From Clostridium_AD sp036569345 (lineage in GTDB: Bacteria > Bacillota > Clostridia > Clostridiales > Clostridiaceae), in the NCBI RefSeq assembly GCF_036569345.1, contig NZ_DATCQT010000103.1, positions 1 through 34,646 of the forward strand: a stretch of DNA of 34,646 bases, in the 5' to 3' direction. Below the pieces are notes generated by a model. The model was not told the origin of the DNA. It did no database searches and saw only the letters and a list, made by a program, of their open reading frames with translations. Both the position numbers and the translations under genes were made by a program. Positions 6,994-15,586 of this stretch are shown here, piece by piece (position 1 is the first letter of the stretch; the number at the start of each line of letters is the position of its first letter).

Positions 6994-8244
6994 CTATCTC
7001 CTACTCCCCACATTTGGCATCAAAACTTGCACCGTAGCATTGACTAGAACTTTGTTTACTACACTCATGATTTCCTCTTCTTTTATATTCTTCATCCCAT
7101 CAAATTCCGAAAAAATTTCACTACCATTTCCATACATAATTTCATGCACACATAAACTCATGCTAGTTTGAATAGATTTCTCAAGGGTTATCATTCTTCT
7201 TAATTTATAACTTTTACAAAGTTTCAAAATACGGGATTCATCGAAAAAATTTCTAAGTTTTTTAACTTTTTCTATTTCATTATTAATAATTTCTATAGTT
7301 TTTTTAACACTTTCTTGAGAAGTTCCTAGGGATATGGTAAAAAGTTTTATTCCTGTTTCATTTTTAATAAAACTTCCTATATCATAAACAAGGCCTCTTT
7401 TAGTCCTTATTTCATCAAATAATATACTGCTTGTACCTTCTCCAAAAACTAGGTTAAATAATTTCAAAACACTGATTTCTCGATTATTTAAATCATGTAT
7501 GGTGAAACAATATTGAATTTTGGCACCCTGCAAATCATCTCTATATTCAAAATAGGTACCAGGCTTATTGTCTTCGTACATATATTCTTTGCCACCTATT
7601 ATAAATTCATTTTCTTTTATAGTTTTAAAACTACCAAGATACTTGACCACTATTTCTGAAACTTGACTAAGGCTCATAGAAGACACTACGCTCACTATGC
7701 AATTATCTGGAGTATAATTTTCTTCATAAAATTTTTTTATCTGATCTAAGGTTATATCCTTAACACTTTCCTGTGTTCCTATAATCAAATTTTTTATTCT
7801 TCGATCTTCAAACCCATTATAAAGCATAGAATCCTCGCAAAACTGGTTGGAATCGTCTTTCCATTCTTTTAGTTCTTCGCAAATCACTTCTATTTCTTCT
7901 TTAAATCCCTTGATTGGAAATGAAGGTTTCAAAATAATATCTGCGTAAATTTCAAATCCTTTTTCAAAGTCTTCGTCTAAAGTTGTTCCGTAATATACTA
8001 CATATGGATAGTTAGTCATTGCATTACAAAACCCAAAAGTCTCATCACATAATTTATTTATTTCATATTCCGTGCGAGAAGTAGTTCCTTTAAAAAGCAT
8101 ATGCTCTACTACGTGGGCAATTCCTAAATGTTCCTTTTCCTCTACATTTGCACCTGCATTAAATCCTATTGTAAACGATGTTAAATTGTTTTCTGATTTC
8201 TTATATAATAACTTTATTCCATTTTCTAATGTTATTTCTTCCAT
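6994..8244 (-). CDS. M16 family zinc peptidase
   Basis: 416 residues with the inverted zinc motif HVVEH (H44, E47, H48) in GIAHVVEHMLFKGTTSRTEYEINK. The downstream EEIEVICEELKEWKDD segment should supply the third zinc ligand. The second half (ARG-like FDEIRTKRGLVYDIGSF) matches the inactive C-terminal M16 repeat. Relatives include mitochondrial processing peptidase, B. subtilis MlpA (YmxG) and other pitrilysin-like enzymes that cleave short or unfolded peptides. The protein has no signal peptide, so it should act in the cytoplasm. The ATG follows AAAAAAGGTGA. It precedes recJ by two bases, an arrangement implying one transcript. Its substrate cannot be inferred. Confidence 0.9.
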   Translation of the reverse strand: MEEITLENGIKLLYKKSENNLTSFTIGFNAGANVEEKEHLGIAHVVEHMLFKGTTSRTEYEINKLCDETFGFCNAMTNYPYVVYYGTTLDEDFEKGFEIYADIILKPSFPIKGFKEEIEVICEELKEWKDDSNQFCEDSMLYNGFEDRRIKNLIIGTQESVKDITLDQIKKFYEENYTPDNCIVSVVSSMSLSQVSEIVVKYLGSFKTIKENEFIIGGKEYMYEDNKPGTYFEYRDDLQGAKIQYCFTIHDLNNREISVLKLFNLVFGEGTSSILFDEIRTKRGLVYDIGSFIKNETGIKLFTISLGTSQESVKKTIEIINNEIEKVKKLRNFFDESRILKLCKSYKLRRMITLEKSIQTSMSLCVHEIMYGNGSEIFSEFDGMKNIKEEEIMSVVNKVLVNATVQVLMPNVGSRR

Positions 8245-8419
8245 AAAATCACCTTTTTTATTTTATTTGTCTGAACTTTAATTACTAAAGCTATGTCACA
8301 TAATATTTTTATTTGTGAATATACTTTACTGATTAAAAACATTTCTATTTTATTTTTTATTCTTTTGTTGTACACTGATATGTATATTGCTAAATTAACA
8401 TGTTAACTTAATGAAAAGG

Positions 8420-8473
8420 ATGGTGACTAATTTCTTAAGCATATTTAGTTTAAGAATAATATTCTATGCGTAA
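8420..8473 (+). other. Short upstream ORF overlapping the gtrA-like start
   Basis: An 18-codon frame (MVTNFLSIFSLRIIFYA then TAA) preceded by AAAAGGA. Its stop at 8471-8473 lies just inside the following gene, whose ATG is at 8466, in another frame. The downstream ATG has no ribosome site of its own, so the short ORF may deliver ribosomes by termination-reinitiation. The spacing between AAAAGGA and this ATG is very tight; the next codon, GTG, could instead be used. Speculative. Confidence 0.3.
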
Positions 8474-8933
8474 TAAAAATAAAAAACTACAGTCTTTAGC
8501 CCAATTTATTAAGTATGCCTTAGTTGGTGCTACTAACATTATCATAGATTTAACTATATTAAATATTCTTTCCTATACCACGGGAATAACTCATGGTAAA
8601 ACGTTATTTGTTTTTAACATCATGTCGTTTTGCGTTTATTCAATCTGCAGTTATAACTTAAATAAGAAGTTCACTTTTAAAGAAACTTCTAAGGGAAATA
8701 ATTACTTTCAATACGCTAGTGTACTATTTTTTAGTATGATTTTAAATAGCTTTATGTTAATACTCTTAACACGTAGAAATCCTTTAATCCATATTATGCA
8801 TCATACAAAAAATATTATGAAATTAAACCATCTTTGGCTCAACATATCTATACTTACAGGTTCTATGATTATAGGACTAGTTGGTTTTCTAATTAATAAG
8901 TATTTTGTTTTCAATAAAAAGAAGACAGACTAA
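8466..8933 (+). CDS. GtrA-like multi-spanning membrane protein
   Basis: 155 residues with about four hydrophobic segments (roughly 13-33, 44-62, 76-98 and 124-148). The N-terminal block QFIKYALVGATNIIIDL and the central NLNKKFTFKE are typical of the GtrA family; the C-terminal FLINKYFVFNKK also fits. GtrA proteins are thought to help move lipid-linked sugars across the membrane for glycan decoration. No glycosyltransferase neighbour is present here, so the partner is unknown. An in-frame stop at 8457-8459 makes ATG 8466 the earliest start. It is transcribed divergently from the peptidase gene and ends in a bidirectional terminator. Confidence 0.85.
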   Translation: MRNKNKKLQSLAQFIKYALVGATNIIIDLTILNILSYTTGITHGKTLFVFNIMSFCVYSICSYNLNKKFTFKETSKGNNYFQYASVLFFSMILNSFMLILLTRRNPLIHIMHHTKNIMKLNHLWLNISILTGSMIIGLVGFLINKYFVFNKKKTD

Positions 8934-8970
8934 AATTAAGTTTTATTTAAATTTTAGTACATGTCTTTTT
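8922..8970. terminator. Bidirectional terminator between gtrA-like gene and parC
   Basis: Nested stems: ACTAAAATT (8929-8937) with AATTTTAGT (8950-8958), and an outer AGACA (8923-8927) with TGTCT (8962-8966). A T-run follows on the plus strand, and A-rich sequence on the left gives a T-rich tail on the minus strand, so it can close both converging genes. Confidence 0.75.
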
Positions 8971-8971
8971 T

Positions 8972-11893
8972 TTATTTTAAAATAACATTTTCTACATAAT
9001 CATCTATTAGTGCACTTGTTATGTTTTTACCCCTACCTGCTCTATTTTGAACGTTTATATCTTGAAGTCCTATAATCTTTTTTTCACCTTTAAATGAACT
9101 AACTGTTAAACTTAGCTTCTCGTCGAATGTAGCAGCTATTTTATTATTGCCCTCTGTATTTTTAATTTGTGCCTTAATTAAATCTACAAATATAACCTCA
9201 TCATTCTCTTTTAAACTTATTCCGGTTACCCCAGATGCACCTTTTCCCATAAAATTAATAGTGTTTACATTAAATCTTATGCACATTGCCTTTTTTGTCA
9301 CTAGCAATACATCTTTGTCTATATTATCTTCGTTGATTTTGATAAAGGTCAATTTATCGTCTTCTGTTTTGAGTTTATAAACTAGAGTAGATACAAAATC
9401 TCCTTCTAATTCACTAAGTTTAGTTCGTTTAACGAACCCTTTTTTTGTAAATAAATATATGCTGCTTTCTTCATTTAAATGATCAACAGAAATAATATCT
9501 ACTATTTTATCATCAATACTTAGATTATCTAATAAGGTATTAATACATGTATTTTTTTTATTGATATTCTGAATCATATAGCTAGGTAATTTATGAACAA
9601 ATCCCTTTTGAGTAAATATAAGTAACATAGATGAGGATTTGGTATAAATACTTAAGTGTGCATTTGTTCTTTTACTAGATATTTTCATTATACCTTTTAC
9701 AGTTATACTAAGATTAAATTCTTTATAATCATAACCTTCTGTAAATTCCAGTTTTACCACTTCATCATTCCCAGTGAGATTAAATAACTGAGTACCAACT
9801 ATATTTCTAGGAGCTGCAACAAGTTTAGGTTCTTCTAAAGAAAATTCAAGACCTTCTTTGGTCAATATCTTTATAAATAATTCTCTTCTTTCTATGTCTA
9901 CTAACTTAACATCGAGAAGTTTTTCATTTTCTCTTAGTCTTAAGGCAGATAATTTTGTATAACTCGTAACAAATTTATCCAAATATGTTTTCTTTATATT
10001 CCCTTTGTTAGTAAAAAACATAAATTCTTTATTAGAAGATAGATTTCCCATTAAAAATGTAGCAATAACTTTTTCTTTAGTTAAATCTATTCCTCTAATA
10101 AGGTTATCAAGTCTTTCACCTTTTTCCTTCCACTTATATTCTGGCACTAAATCTACTTTTAGTTGATATACATTTCCCACCTCAGTAAAAATCAACAACG
10201 TATCTTTTGTGTTAGTTTGAAGTAAATATGTATTAAAATCGCCCTCTCTATACTCTATATCTTCTATATTAATATTAGACCTATTATAAGATTTCATAGG
10301 GACTCTCTTTATATACCCCTCATTAGATAAAGTCATCATAACATCTTCAACTATGATTATGTCTTCTAGCTCTATCTTAGCCAGGCTATCATCTTCAATA
10401 ATTTCAGTTCTCCTAGGATCATCATATTTTTCTTTAATTTCTGTAATTTCTGTTTTTATTACTTTAAGAAGCTCATTCTCATTTTCAAGAATTTTTTTAT
10501 ACCCCCTAATTAATATCTCTAATTTTTTGTATTCCTTTAAAAATATCTTTATTTCAAGGCCCGTTAACCTATATAACATCAGTTCAAGTATTGCATCTGT
10601 TTGAATAGTCGAAAATTTAAACTGCTCTATAAGATTTAACCCAGCATCTTTTCTAGATTTTGAGTTTCTAATAGTTTTTATAATTTCATCCATTACGTCG
10701 ATTGCTTTAATAAATCCTTCAATAATATGAAATCTATTTTCTGCAACTTCTAGTTCTCTTTGAGTTCTTTTAGTTACAACATCCTTTTGATGATTTAAAT
10801 AATGTTTTAATATTGTTTTAAGACCCATAGTTTGAGGTTTCCCATTAGCCAGAGCTACCATATTAAAAGGTATATTGCTTTGAAGTTCTGTTTTCATCAT
10901 TAGGTATTTAAGTACCTTTGTGGCAGTTTCTTTATCTGTGGATTTCTTAAATTCTATTACAGACCTAAGTCCAGTTCTATCAGATTCATCTCTAATATCT
11001 ATTATGGATTCTAATGCTTTTGAATGTTTTTTGTCTGCTGTCATATCAGAAATGGATTGAAGCAATTTCGCCTTATTTTTCCTGTATGGGAACTCCGTAA
11101 TCACTATACCAAGGCGTCCTGTTTCTAAAACTTCAATTTTCATTTTAGCCCGTAATGTTACCTTTCCTTCCCCACTCTCATAGGCAGCTTCCATAGCACT
11201 CTTTCCAATTAGAATTCCACCTGTTGGTAAATCTGGTCCTTTTATGTAGTTCATAAGCTCTTTTGTTGTGATTTCTTTGTTATCTGCATAAGCTAGAACT
11301 GCATCAATTACTTCTCCTAAATTATGAGGCGGTATGTTTGTTGCTATTCCTACAGCAATTCCAAAGGTACCATTAACCAACAAATTGGGATATCTTGATG
11401 GCAATACTGATGGTTCCTTCTCTGTATCAGAATAATTATCTACCATTTCCACAACGCCTTTGTCAATATCCCTTATCATTTCAAGCGCAATAGGAGAAAG
11501 CCTCGCTTCTGTGTAACGCATAGCAGCTGCGTTATCCCCATCTTGGCTTCCCCAGTTTCCATGACCATCTATGAGTGGCTTTCTTGTGGCAAAATCCTGA
11601 GCGAGTATTACCATTGCACCATAAACGGAGCTATCTCCATGCGGATGGTATTTACCAAGTATATCTCCAACTATTCTTGCTGATTTGTAATAAGGCTTGT
11701 CCGGAAATGCCTTTAGCATATATGCTCCATAAAGAATTCTTCTATGCACTGGTTTTAAACCATCACGTACATCTGGCAGTGCTCTCTCCCGAGCAACCTC
11801 AACTGCATAAGGAAGGTAATTATCTGGCATTGCTTCTTCAATTGGAGTCATTATTATATTATTATCTTTGGGTATATCAACTTTTTTTGCCAT
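8972..11893 (-). CDS. parC: Topoisomerase IV (type IIA) subunit A
   Basis: 973 residues. This is the DNA-cleaving subunit of a type IIA topoisomerase that decatenates or relaxes DNA with the adjacent B subunit. The catalytic tyrosine is Y127 in AAAMRYTEARLS; the helix that binds DNA and quinolones carries HPHGDSSVYGAMV (residues 83-95). An N-terminal winged-helix and tower region is followed by a beta-pinwheel C-terminal domain. A true gyrase GyrA box (QRRGGKG-like, early in the C-terminal domain) is not visible; instead a related QNRAGRG lies at 949-955, near the end. This, plus the paired B subunit, favours topoisomerase IV, but clostridial proteins of this type are often labelled gyrase A, and the assignment is not certain. 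It starts 14 bases after parE, with AGGAGG as ribosome site. Confidence 0.85.
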   Translation of the reverse strand: MAKKVDIPKDNNIIMTPIEEAMPDNYLPYAVEVARERALPDVRDGLKPVHRRILYGAYMLKAFPDKPYYKSARIVGDILGKYHPHGDSSVYGAMVILAQDFATRKPLIDGHGNWGSQDGDNAAAMRYTEARLSPIALEMIRDIDKGVVEMVDNYSDTEKEPSVLPSRYPNLLVNGTFGIAVGIATNIPPHNLGEVIDAVLAYADNKEITTKELMNYIKGPDLPTGGILIGKSAMEAAYESGEGKVTLRAKMKIEVLETGRLGIVITEFPYRKNKAKLLQSISDMTADKKHSKALESIIDIRDESDRTGLRSVIEFKKSTDKETATKVLKYLMMKTELQSNIPFNMVALANGKPQTMGLKTILKHYLNHQKDVVTKRTQRELEVAENRFHIIEGFIKAIDVMDEIIKTIRNSKSRKDAGLNLIEQFKFSTIQTDAILELMLYRLTGLEIKIFLKEYKKLEILIRGYKKILENENELLKVIKTEITEIKEKYDDPRRTEIIEDDSLAKIELEDIIIVEDVMMTLSNEGYIKRVPMKSYNRSNINIEDIEYREGDFNTYLLQTNTKDTLLIFTEVGNVYQLKVDLVPEYKWKEKGERLDNLIRGIDLTKEKVIATFLMGNLSSNKEFMFFTNKGNIKKTYLDKFVTSYTKLSALRLRENEKLLDVKLVDIERRELFIKILTKEGLEFSLEEPKLVAAPRNIVGTQLFNLTGNDEVVKLEFTEGYDYKEFNLSITVKGIMKISSKRTNAHLSIYTKSSSMLLIFTQKGFVHKLPSYMIQNINKKNTCINTLLDNLSIDDKIVDIISVDHLNEESSIYLFTKKGFVKRTKLSELEGDFVSTLVYKLKTEDDKLTFIKINEDNIDKDVLLVTKKAMCIRFNVNTINFMGKGASGVTGISLKENDEVIFVDLIKAQIKNTEGNNKIAATFDEKLSLTVSSFKGEKKIIGLQDINVQNRAGRGKNITSALIDDYVENVILK

Positions 11894-11907
11894 TTAATAA
11901 ATTCCTC

Positions 11908-13869
11908 CTAGAACTCAGCATATTTATACATGTAATTTTTTCTTGGTGCAACTACATCGCCCATTAAAAGTGAAACCATCTTCTCTGCTTTTGCTGCATC
12001 TTCTATAGTAACCTGCTGTAATGTCCTAGTAATTGGGTTTAACGTAGTTTCCCAAAGTTGATCTGGATTCATTTCTCCAAGTCCCTTATATCTTTGAATA
12101 AAAGCCCCTTTTCCAATTTCTTTTTTCGTCTTAGCTAATTGCTCATCACTATAAGCATATTTCGCCACTTCACCGTTTTTAGTATTCTTATAAACCTTAT
12201 AAAGTGGAGGCATTCCCATATAAAGATGACCATTTGCAATTAGTGGCCTCATATATCTATAAATAAAAGTCATCCATAATGTTCTGATATGATATCCATC
12301 AACATCCGCATCGCTTAGAATAATTATCTTACCATATTTTAAATCTTTTTCATGATAATTGTCTAAAACTCCTGTGCCTATGGCTGTGTTGAAGATCTTT
12401 AGTTCTTCACTAGCTAATACATTTTCTAGCTTTTGCTTTTCTGTATTCATAATTTTACCTTTAGATGGCATTATACTTTGGAATCTTCTATCCCTAGCTT
12501 GCTTAGCACTTCCACCAGCTGAGTCTCCTTCAACTACTATAAATTCTGTGAATTCGGAATCTTTTAGTGTACATACTGCAATCTTTCCTGCAAGAGGTGA
12601 AGCTCCCTTACCTACTTTTTTTCTTTCAGCTTCATTTATTTTTTTTATTTTGTCCCGTCTTGATGCAGCAGAAACAGCATTGTTTATAATGTTCGTAGCC
12701 ATATCTTTGTTGTCTTCTATCCATTCTAGAATTTTAACATAACACAATTCATTCATCATGCTATAGGCTTCATTATTCCCTAGTTTGCTTTTAGTTTGGC
12801 CTTCAAAAATTGGGTTACTTATTTTAATTCTTACTATTGCTGTCATACCTTCTCTTAAATCGTCACCCTCAAATTCTTTATCTTTATCTTTCTCTTTTAT
12901 AAGATTAAGTTTTTTAGCACCTTCTTTAAAAGCCCTTGTCATTCCTGTTTTAAATCCAGTTTCATGAGTTCCAGATTCTGTAGTTGGTATATTATTAACG
13001 TAGCTAGCAATGTATTCTGTAGTAGAATCAGTAAATTGCATACATACTTCTCCGTATAATTGTATTCCATTTATCTCTTTTTCTCCTTGAAAGAATATAG
13101 GTTCCTTGTGTAGGAGAGTCTTGCTTTCATTTAGATAATCAATAAAATCCAGAAGACCACGTTCAGAGTGATACTCCTTCACTTCGTTTCCATCTTTTCT
13201 CTTATCGTTAAATACTAATGTAATCCCTTTATTTTGAAATGCTAATTCTTGTAATCTTTCATCTATAAAATCAGAGTTGAATTCCAGAGTTGTAAATACA
13301 TTTTTATCTGGCATAAAAGTGATTTTACTCCCTGTTTGTTTTGTCTCCCCTACTATTTCAAGCGTACTCACCGGTGTGCCTGGCATAAGTCTTTTTAGTT
13401 CATCATCGTATGCATATTCAAATCTTTGAGTAAAAATTTTACCCTTTTGTTTTATTTCAGCTTGTAACCATTCCGATAATGCATTTACCACCGCAGCTCC
13501 AACACCATGAAGTCCCCCGGAAGTTTTATAATTCTTATTATTAAACTTTCCACCAGTGTGAAGCTCAGTAAATACCATCTCTACACCAGATTTATGTTTT
13601 ATAGGGTGCATTCCTGTAGGAATCCCCCTGCCATTATCAATAATTGTAACACTTTTATCTTTATTTAATATTATTTCAGCTTTATCGCCATAGCCATTAG
13701 CTATCTCATCAATGGAATTGTCTAAAATCTCCCATATACAGTGATGTAAACCTTTGCTACCTGTAGAACCTATGTACATTCCTGGTCTTATTCTTACAGG
13801 CTCTAGCTTTTCTAGAGAAGTTAAGTCTGTTACATCATATGTTTGAATTTCTTCATTTTCAAAACTCAT
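11908..13869 (-). CDS. parE: Topoisomerase IV (type IIA) subunit B
   Basis: 653 residues from the ATG at 13867-13869, chosen because GGAGG precedes it and the family N-terminus (VRIRPGMYIGS) then falls at the usual distance; a longer frame to 13896 has no ribosome site. The GHKL ATPase domain shows DNSIDEIANG, DNGRGIPTG and GGLHGVGAAVVNALS. The TOPRIM domain shows EGDSAGGSAKQARDRR and the metal-binding DADVDGYHIRTL. It supplies ATP hydrolysis and strand passage to the A subunit encoded directly downstream. Length and the missing GyrB-specific insert agree with ParE, but gyrase B cannot be excluded without comparing with the second copy expected near the origin. Confidence 0.87.
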   Translation of the reverse strand: MSFENEEIQTYDVTDLTSLEKLEPVRIRPGMYIGSTGSKGLHHCIWEILDNSIDEIANGYGDKAEIILNKDKSVTIIDNGRGIPTGMHPIKHKSGVEMVFTELHTGGKFNNKNYKTSGGLHGVGAAVVNALSEWLQAEIKQKGKIFTQRFEYAYDDELKRLMPGTPVSTLEIVGETKQTGSKITFMPDKNVFTTLEFNSDFIDERLQELAFQNKGITLVFNDKRKDGNEVKEYHSERGLLDFIDYLNESKTLLHKEPIFFQGEKEINGIQLYGEVCMQFTDSTTEYIASYVNNIPTTESGTHETGFKTGMTRAFKEGAKKLNLIKEKDKDKEFEGDDLREGMTAIVRIKISNPIFEGQTKSKLGNNEAYSMMNELCYVKILEWIEDNKDMATNIINNAVSAASRRDKIKKINEAERKKVGKGASPLAGKIAVCTLKDSEFTEFIVVEGDSAGGSAKQARDRRFQSIMPSKGKIMNTEKQKLENVLASEELKIFNTAIGTGVLDNYHEKDLKYGKIIILSDADVDGYHIRTLWMTFIYRYMRPLIANGHLYMGMPPLYKVYKNTKNGEVAKYAYSDEQLAKTKKEIGKGAFIQRYKGLGEMNPDQLWETTLNPITRTLQQVTIEDAAKAEKMVSLLMGDVVAPRKNYMYKYAEF

Positions 13870-13948
13870 AAAAATCCTCCAGTAAAATTTTATCACACAT
13901 TTGTTATTTTATACGTTTCTTTACAAAAGGTAAAGAGATTTAAATAAA

Positions 13949-13973
13949 AAAACAGAACGTTAGTTTCTGTTTT
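13949..13973 (-). terminator. Terminator after mnmH
   Basis: AAAACAGAA (13949-13957) pairs with TTCTGTTTT (13965-13973). On the minus strand a seven-base T-run and further T-rich sequence follow. It separates mnmH from parE, so parE-parC should have their own promoter within the roughly 80 bases before parE. Confidence 0.85.
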
Positions 13974-13980
13974 GTAGAGA

Positions 13981-15015
13981 TTATTTATTTTTGTATAGGG
14001 TTTTTACCCAATTTTCTATTTCTTTAGTGGCAGTTTTTATGTCTATTACTTTAATTTTCAATTCATAATTATAATTATCTGAACTATGTGTATACATAGG
14101 ATCATAATGTTTTATCATAAGTCCACTTACCACTTCATGGTATTCTGATTTTAAAACTAACTCCGAATAAATGCTAACATTTTTTTCTCCAATATATTTT
14201 TCGAGTCTTTTTAAACAATCAATTATTTCTTGGTTACAATTTTTATGTTTTGTATACTCTTTAATAACAAGGTCTGTTCTAAAATCAATATCTGCATCCA
14301 CAAATATATGTATACCCTTCTTCATTTTCTCATATATAAAATCGGGTATTGTTGTATTTCCTAATCGTTTGCTTTCTGCTTCAATAAACACAAATGATGT
14401 TTTAGATTCACGTAACATATCATATATCTTAGAATCAAATTGTTTTTGGCTAGTAGTTTTCCCAAGTCCTACTGTTCCTAAAAGTGATCCTCTATGGTTA
14501 GCAAATCCCTCTAGGTCTAAGACATCAAATCCATCACATTCTAACTGTTTAAGTATTTCAGTTTTTCCAACACCTGTATTACCATGTAGCACAATGTACT
14601 GAACTTTATCATTAAGCCGTGGTAAATTTTCAATTAAAAACCTTCTGTACCCTTTATATCCGTCTTTTATTCTTTCTGTATTTACCCCCAATGAGCCAAG
14701 TAACATACCAAGTACACCACTTCTCATTCCTCCTCTTGCACAAAATATTACAATTTTATCATATTTCTTTTCAAGTTCTTTAATTTCATCATAAATATTG
14801 AGTAATTTTGTAGAAGCTACTGCAAGGCCGATTCTTTTCGCTTTTTCAACACTTTCTCTAGTATAAACGGTACCAATGACTTTTCTTTCTTCATCATCAA
14901 ATAGGGGTATGTTAATTGCTCCTTTAATAGTTGCCTCGCAGAATTCTCCTGGGCTTCTTACGTCAACTAATACATAGTTTCCTTCAACTTCTCTATATTC
15001 TATAGTTTTTAACAT
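13981..15015 (-). CDS. mnmH: tRNA 2-selenouridine/geranyl-2-thiouridine synthase MnmH (SelU)
   Basis: 344 residues with an N-terminal rhodanese domain joined to a P-loop domain, the specific architecture of MnmH/YbbB. The rhodanese active-site cysteine is C92 in FCARGGMRSG. The Walker A motif GNTGVGKT lies at 145-152, and DLEGFANHRGSLLG follows. The enzyme geranylates and selenates the 2-thiouridine at the wobble position of tRNAs, using selenophosphate from SelD. The organism may therefore make selenophosphate, but selD is not in the window. The ATG follows a GGAGG site, and the gene sits alone between two terminators. Confidence 0.92.
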   Translation of the reverse strand: MLKTIEYREVEGNYVLVDVRSPGEFCEATIKGAINIPLFDDEERKVIGTVYTRESVEKAKRIGLAVASTKLLNIYDEIKELEKKYDKIVIFCARGGMRSGVLGMLLGSLGVNTERIKDGYKGYRRFLIENLPRLNDKVQYIVLHGNTGVGKTEILKQLECDGFDVLDLEGFANHRGSLLGTVGLGKTTSQKQFDSKIYDMLRESKTSFVFIEAESKRLGNTTIPDFIYEKMKKGIHIFVDADIDFRTDLVIKEYTKHKNCNQEIIDCLKRLEKYIGEKNVSIYSELVLKSEYHEVVSGLMIKHYDPMYTHSSDNYNYELKIKVIDIKTATKEIENWVKTLYKNK

Positions 15016-15055
15016 TAAATTCCTCCATAGTTAACTGTTTTTTCATAAAAATATT

Positions 15056-15085
15056 GACCGACAAAGTTAGACTTTCCTGCCGATC
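15056..15085 (-). terminator. Terminator after the holin-like gene
   Basis: GACCGAC (15056-15062) pairs with GCCGATC (15079-15085) with G-U pairs, extended by AAAGT/ACTTT inside. On the minus strand it is followed by AATATTTTT. It separates the small membrane-protein gene from mnmH. Confidence 0.6.
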
Positions 15086-15096
15086 AAAAAAATAAT

Positions 15097-15483
15097 TCAA
15101 TTAATTATTTTATTAGTTGGTGGCAATAATGCAGCTGCTAATCTTACCAGATATTTTAGGCTTTCCTTGTCTATACTATTTTTCAAGTTTAACAAAATAA
15201 TAGAATCTTTCACTAACTTTATAGCTTCTTCTTCTTTAAAGTTGTTTTCACTATCTCCATAGTTAGTTTCTACATATTGCACAGCTTTTGAAACAATTCT
15301 AAGAATCTTCTTGGAATTTTCAGTTGTAGATTCCACGATATCTAAAGAACCAAGTATAACATAATCAAACCCAAAATAGTCATCCTTAATATTTATATCT
15401 TTATCCTTTAATAAGTAAGCTAAATAACCAAGTCCTGCTACTAAAAGCACAAGCAAAACATATTGAAGAATTATCACTACCAT
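15097..15483 (-). CDS. Small membrane protein, LLH-holin-like
   Basis: 128 residues. A single hydrophobic segment spans about 4-26 (ILQYVLLVLLVAGLGYLAYL), followed by a charged, helical cytoplasmic-type region. The stretch SKKILRIVSKAVQYVETNY and the later DKESLKYLVRLAAALLP recall the LLH family of phage holins, which have one N-terminal segment and a conserved AVQ..E region. There are no endolysin, tail or other phage genes beside it, so it would be an orphan or domesticated copy. The ATG follows GGAGGGGA. I am sure it is a real gene; the family call is tentative. Confidence 0.6.
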   Translation of the reverse strand: MVVIILQYVLLVLLVAGLGYLAYLLKDKDINIKDDYFGFDYVILGSLDIVESTTENSKKILRIVSKAVQYVETNYGDSENNFKEEEAIKLVKDSIILLNLKNSIDKESLKYLVRLAAALLPPTNKIIN

Positions 15484-15586
15484 AACGTCCCCTCCTTATT
15501 TGAATTTATACTACTTTATATGCCATTCAAATAAAAAAGGATACATTTTTTAATTAAATTATAAAACTTTTCTTATTTTTAGTGAG

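Noticed and set aside
11575..11967. Plus-strand ORF of 130 codons across the parC/parE junction
   Set aside because: It lies opposite strongly conserved topoisomerase sequence and has no recognisable content; it is a shadow frame.
13870..13896. Extended parE N-terminus starting at 13896
   Set aside because: The extra nine codons have no ribosome site, overlap the GGAGG of the downstream ATG and are not part of the family.
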